Part shown: piece by piece, positions 61,796 through 64,000 of the stretch
How the letters are laid out: every line of letters begins with the position of its first letter
Position numbering within the stretch: the stretch's first letter is position 1
Assembly (NCBI GenBank): GCA_937873655.1
Contig: CALMYQ010000125.1
Location: forward strand, 56,506 to 120,505
Length of the DNA stretch: 64,000 bases
From: an uncultured Lewinella sp.
Lineage (GTDB): Bacteria; Bacteroidota; Bacteroidia; Chitinophagales; Saprospiraceae
Reading direction: 5' to 3'
Position numbers and translations under genes: made by a program
The notes under the pieces: generated by a model
Database searches by the model: none
Told to the model about the DNA's origin: nothing
The model's input: the letters and a program-made list of their open reading frames with translations, nothing else

Positions 61796-64000
61796 ATGAA
61801 AAAGCTTAATATTACCCTTGGTTTGAATCCGCTATTCCCGGTTTTGATGAGTGGATTCCTGTTTTTTTTGGCTATTTCAAGCCTTTCCGCTCAAGGAAAT
61901 GAGCCGGTACCTTTCCAACCAGGCTCCTGGATAAAAGCCAATAATGTTGTACCTCCCTCCCCGCAAGCGGCTTCTCTTGGCAGTTACGGGAACGTTCCTG
62001 TAAATTATTATACAGGTTCACCCAGTATCAATATCCCAATTTATAATATATCGATGAAACTGGAAATCCTAGCGGCAAGTTGCTCAGTATTGGAGATTAT
62101 TTCACCGTTTCCACTTTTTGCCATTACCCGGAGTCTGAAGTAAGTCTTGACCCTGAAGATGTTGCAACTTATTCTTGCGATACTTATAACGTTTTTGCGA
62201 CAGCGCAAGGCGCGTTGGGGACAATCCAAGGCAGCCATATCGGCTATTCAAGGGTTGAAGAAGTTATTGGTGAGTACAGCAATGATATCGGCAAGCAGGT
62301 ATATGTTTTTGAAAACACCCCTGGAGGAACCGGGAGCTTATGGGATACCGAAAATGGTACTTTGATTGAGACACAAACGTATGATAGCCAGAATCGCCTG
62401 GTTAAAAAGGACAAAAATAATTACAGCTTTAAAAAGGGGGTGAATTGCCCGGGAGGATGCAACGGCGGATCAAGTACAGAAATCCGATCACCAACTACCT
62501 GTGATTTTTCTAATTCATACCAACCTGGAAATGACAATCGGGCCCAATTGTGCAAATTAGCTTCAGGTGGATACGAATGGAGGGTCACCACGTATCTCGG
62601 GTATACTGAAAGCTGTACGGAGACCGCTATATTCAAGGCAAAATTCATCCGCAAAGGTTATTTGATCGAAGAGGTCTGGAAAAAGCTGGAGAGTACCGAA
62701 ACCTGGGATTACTTCTATGACTCAGGCGCCCAGCAGCAAGTCTACAAAAAAACGAATTTTGAATACACGGATAATCAGGTGGGCCAACCTACAGCTGTTT
62801 ACTTTACCAATTCCGATGGCAAGGTCTATCGTACCGAAGTGGAATATTATAAAGGCTTGAATATCAAAACCATTCCCAAAAAAGTCACCAAAAAAACAGA
62901 TGGTACGATTGTAGGAGGAACCAATCAGGATCTGGACCAGTACGGCCGCACCCTGAAGATCTACGAAATACTGGAAGGCGGAACCGAGCTGCAAAGGGTA
63001 GCTATCAATTCCTACCAACAAGGCCGGCCGATAGATTACACCTTCATGGATCACCAGACCGACAATTTCCTCTGGGATCATGGCTTGATGATCCGCCACA
63101 CGAAGGGTTCCTGGATCAGGGAATACAATTATTTTGAGAACCGGCAACTCAAATCCGTTAAGGAGATCGATGGTTTGCAAACTAATTTTGATTACGATAA
63201 ATTGCTTCGGCTCAAAGAGGTCAATGCCCGAAGCGGGAATATCGTAACCACGTATTCCTATCAATATGGCGGTCCCAATCAGATCCAGGAACAAACCGTT
63301 TATTCCGATGCGCCCACCCAAACTATGGTCCGCGAATTTGACGGCTTGGGAAGGCCGACCAAAGAGATCCATAACGGGGTGGTAAAACATCAGTATTTTT
63401 ACGACTCATTCGGACGGATGAACAAGGAGACCTACCTGCCGGGAAATTTCACGGAGTATTTGTTCGATGATTCCCCTCTTAACCGGGTGATCCGCCAGGT
63501 TTTCCCGGATTATTCCCAAACCCAAACCCTTTACCTGGCAGACGGCAATTATTACCGGGTAACCACCAAGGATGAAAAAGGGAACCCGACTTCAGTGGAT
63601 ACCGATCTGTTGGGCCGTCAGTCAAAAATCATCAATGCCATAGGAGGAACTACCGTATTTACCTATGATGACCGGGGTAATATTAAAGAAGTGACTTCAC
63701 CCGAAGGAATGAAGTATGAATACGAATACGATTTGAGAAACCGCCTTACTTTCAAAAAAATGCCAGGTGAAGATAAGGGGCGGGTGATGGGATATTACGA
63801 TAATGATGACCTTCTGAATTTCGTCGTGGATGGCAATGGCAACCGGATTGATTATGAGTACGATATCTTCAAGCGCAATACGTTCACCTATCTGCAAACA
63901 GGCGTAAACTGGACAAAAGGACAAACTGGCACATATGGCTCTAAGGGCAGCCTGATCACCTCCAATACCTACTACCCGGATGCCGGAGGTGCGATTACCG
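61796..64000 (+). pseudogene. Broken RHS/YD-repeat protein gene, internal deletion, truncated by window end
   Basis: The signal peptide and N-terminal motif (MKKLNITLGLNPLFPVLMSG at 61796, then PVNYYTGSPSINIPIYN) read in one frame only to about 62143. From about 62047 another frame opens and stays open to the window end (over 650 codons) with RHS/YD-repeat content: TYDSQNRLVKK, then RTLKIYEILEGGTELQ, FDGLGRPTKEIHNG and TYDDRGNIKEV. No start codon serves the second part. The usual central region of this family (several hundred residues) appears missing at the junction near 62040-62053. This is either a real deletion-inactivated gene or a chimeric assembly of two paralogues. Confidence 0.8.

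Noticed and set aside
62147..62365. 72-codon plus-strand open frame in the RHS region
   Set aside because: It lies in a different frame from the RHS content that runs through the same bases, so it is a shadow.
1..64000. tRNA, rRNA, transposase, CRISPR, toxin-antitoxin or defence genes
   Set aside because: Gaps were read on both strands and none showed the expected hallmarks; the small HTH gene at 30736-30999 has no partner toxin.

Overview
The window looks like a chromosomal segment of a Bacteroidota bacterium, most likely a Saprospiraceae/Lewinella-like lineage. This rests on four things: two very large secreted proteins ending in type B gliding-motility/T9SS sorting domains; SprB repeats and choice-of-anchor L domains; promoters of the Bacteroidota TTTG-N19/20-TAnnTTTG type with almost no Shine-Dalgarno signals; and GSIII-type glutamine synthetase and DUF1080/auracyanin-like genes typical of the group. 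The species assignment is inference. I saw no tRNA, rRNA, CRISPR array, transposase, phage gene or origin.

Layout. 0-5 kb: a C2-like secreted protein, a DUF3089 lipoprotein hydrolase, a LacI-family regulator with a nearby operator-like palindrome, and an outer-membrane protein with helix-hairpin-helix (HhH) units. 5-13 kb: glutamine synthetase III, a membrane-anchored subtilase, an acyl-CoA dehydrogenase, an alkaline phosphatase and an exported unknown. 13-20 kb: a minus-strand run mnmA - serine hydrolase - HAD phosphatase, an RlpA/SPOR protein and SppA. 20-25.5 kb: a 1821-residue T9SS cargo with 12 SprB repeats. 25.6-31 kb: a plus-strand run of a SWIM-SNF2 helicase, an amidase lipoprotein and a TrmN6-like methyltransferase, closed by a bidirectional terminator shared with a small HTH protein. 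31-40 kb: an outer-membrane barrel plus a 1040-residue TPR protein, ornithine aminotransferase, and a run RDD - DUF389 - nicotinamidase. 40-49 kb: a DUF1080 protein paired with a beta-propeller/cupredoxin protein, an unrecognised 595-residue exported protein, and an overlapping GT39 - META - DUF3298 operon. 49-53.4 kb: a tightly packed CRY-DASH - cNMP/CBS/DUF294 - DnaQ-like exonuclease operon. 53.5-60 kb: two c-type cytochrome lipoproteins flanking a 1486-residue T9SS adhesin. 60-61.5 kb: a quinone-reductase-like enzyme and a metallophosphoesterase with a 4-base overlap. 61.8 kb to the end: the start of an RHS/YD-repeat gene that is broken, with its signal-peptide region joined out of frame to the middle of the family.

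Most of the window is core metabolism and cell-envelope biology. The accessory signal is cell-surface: two T9SS cargo proteins, an RHS-type gene with an apparent internal deletion, several lipoproteins, and a surface redox/adhesin cluster. I do not see a clear defence or mobile system. The best leads are the broken RHS gene, the cytochrome/adhesin cluster, the HhH-barrel fusion, the lone GH3-C/beta-lactamase fusion, and several strong intergenic palindromes.
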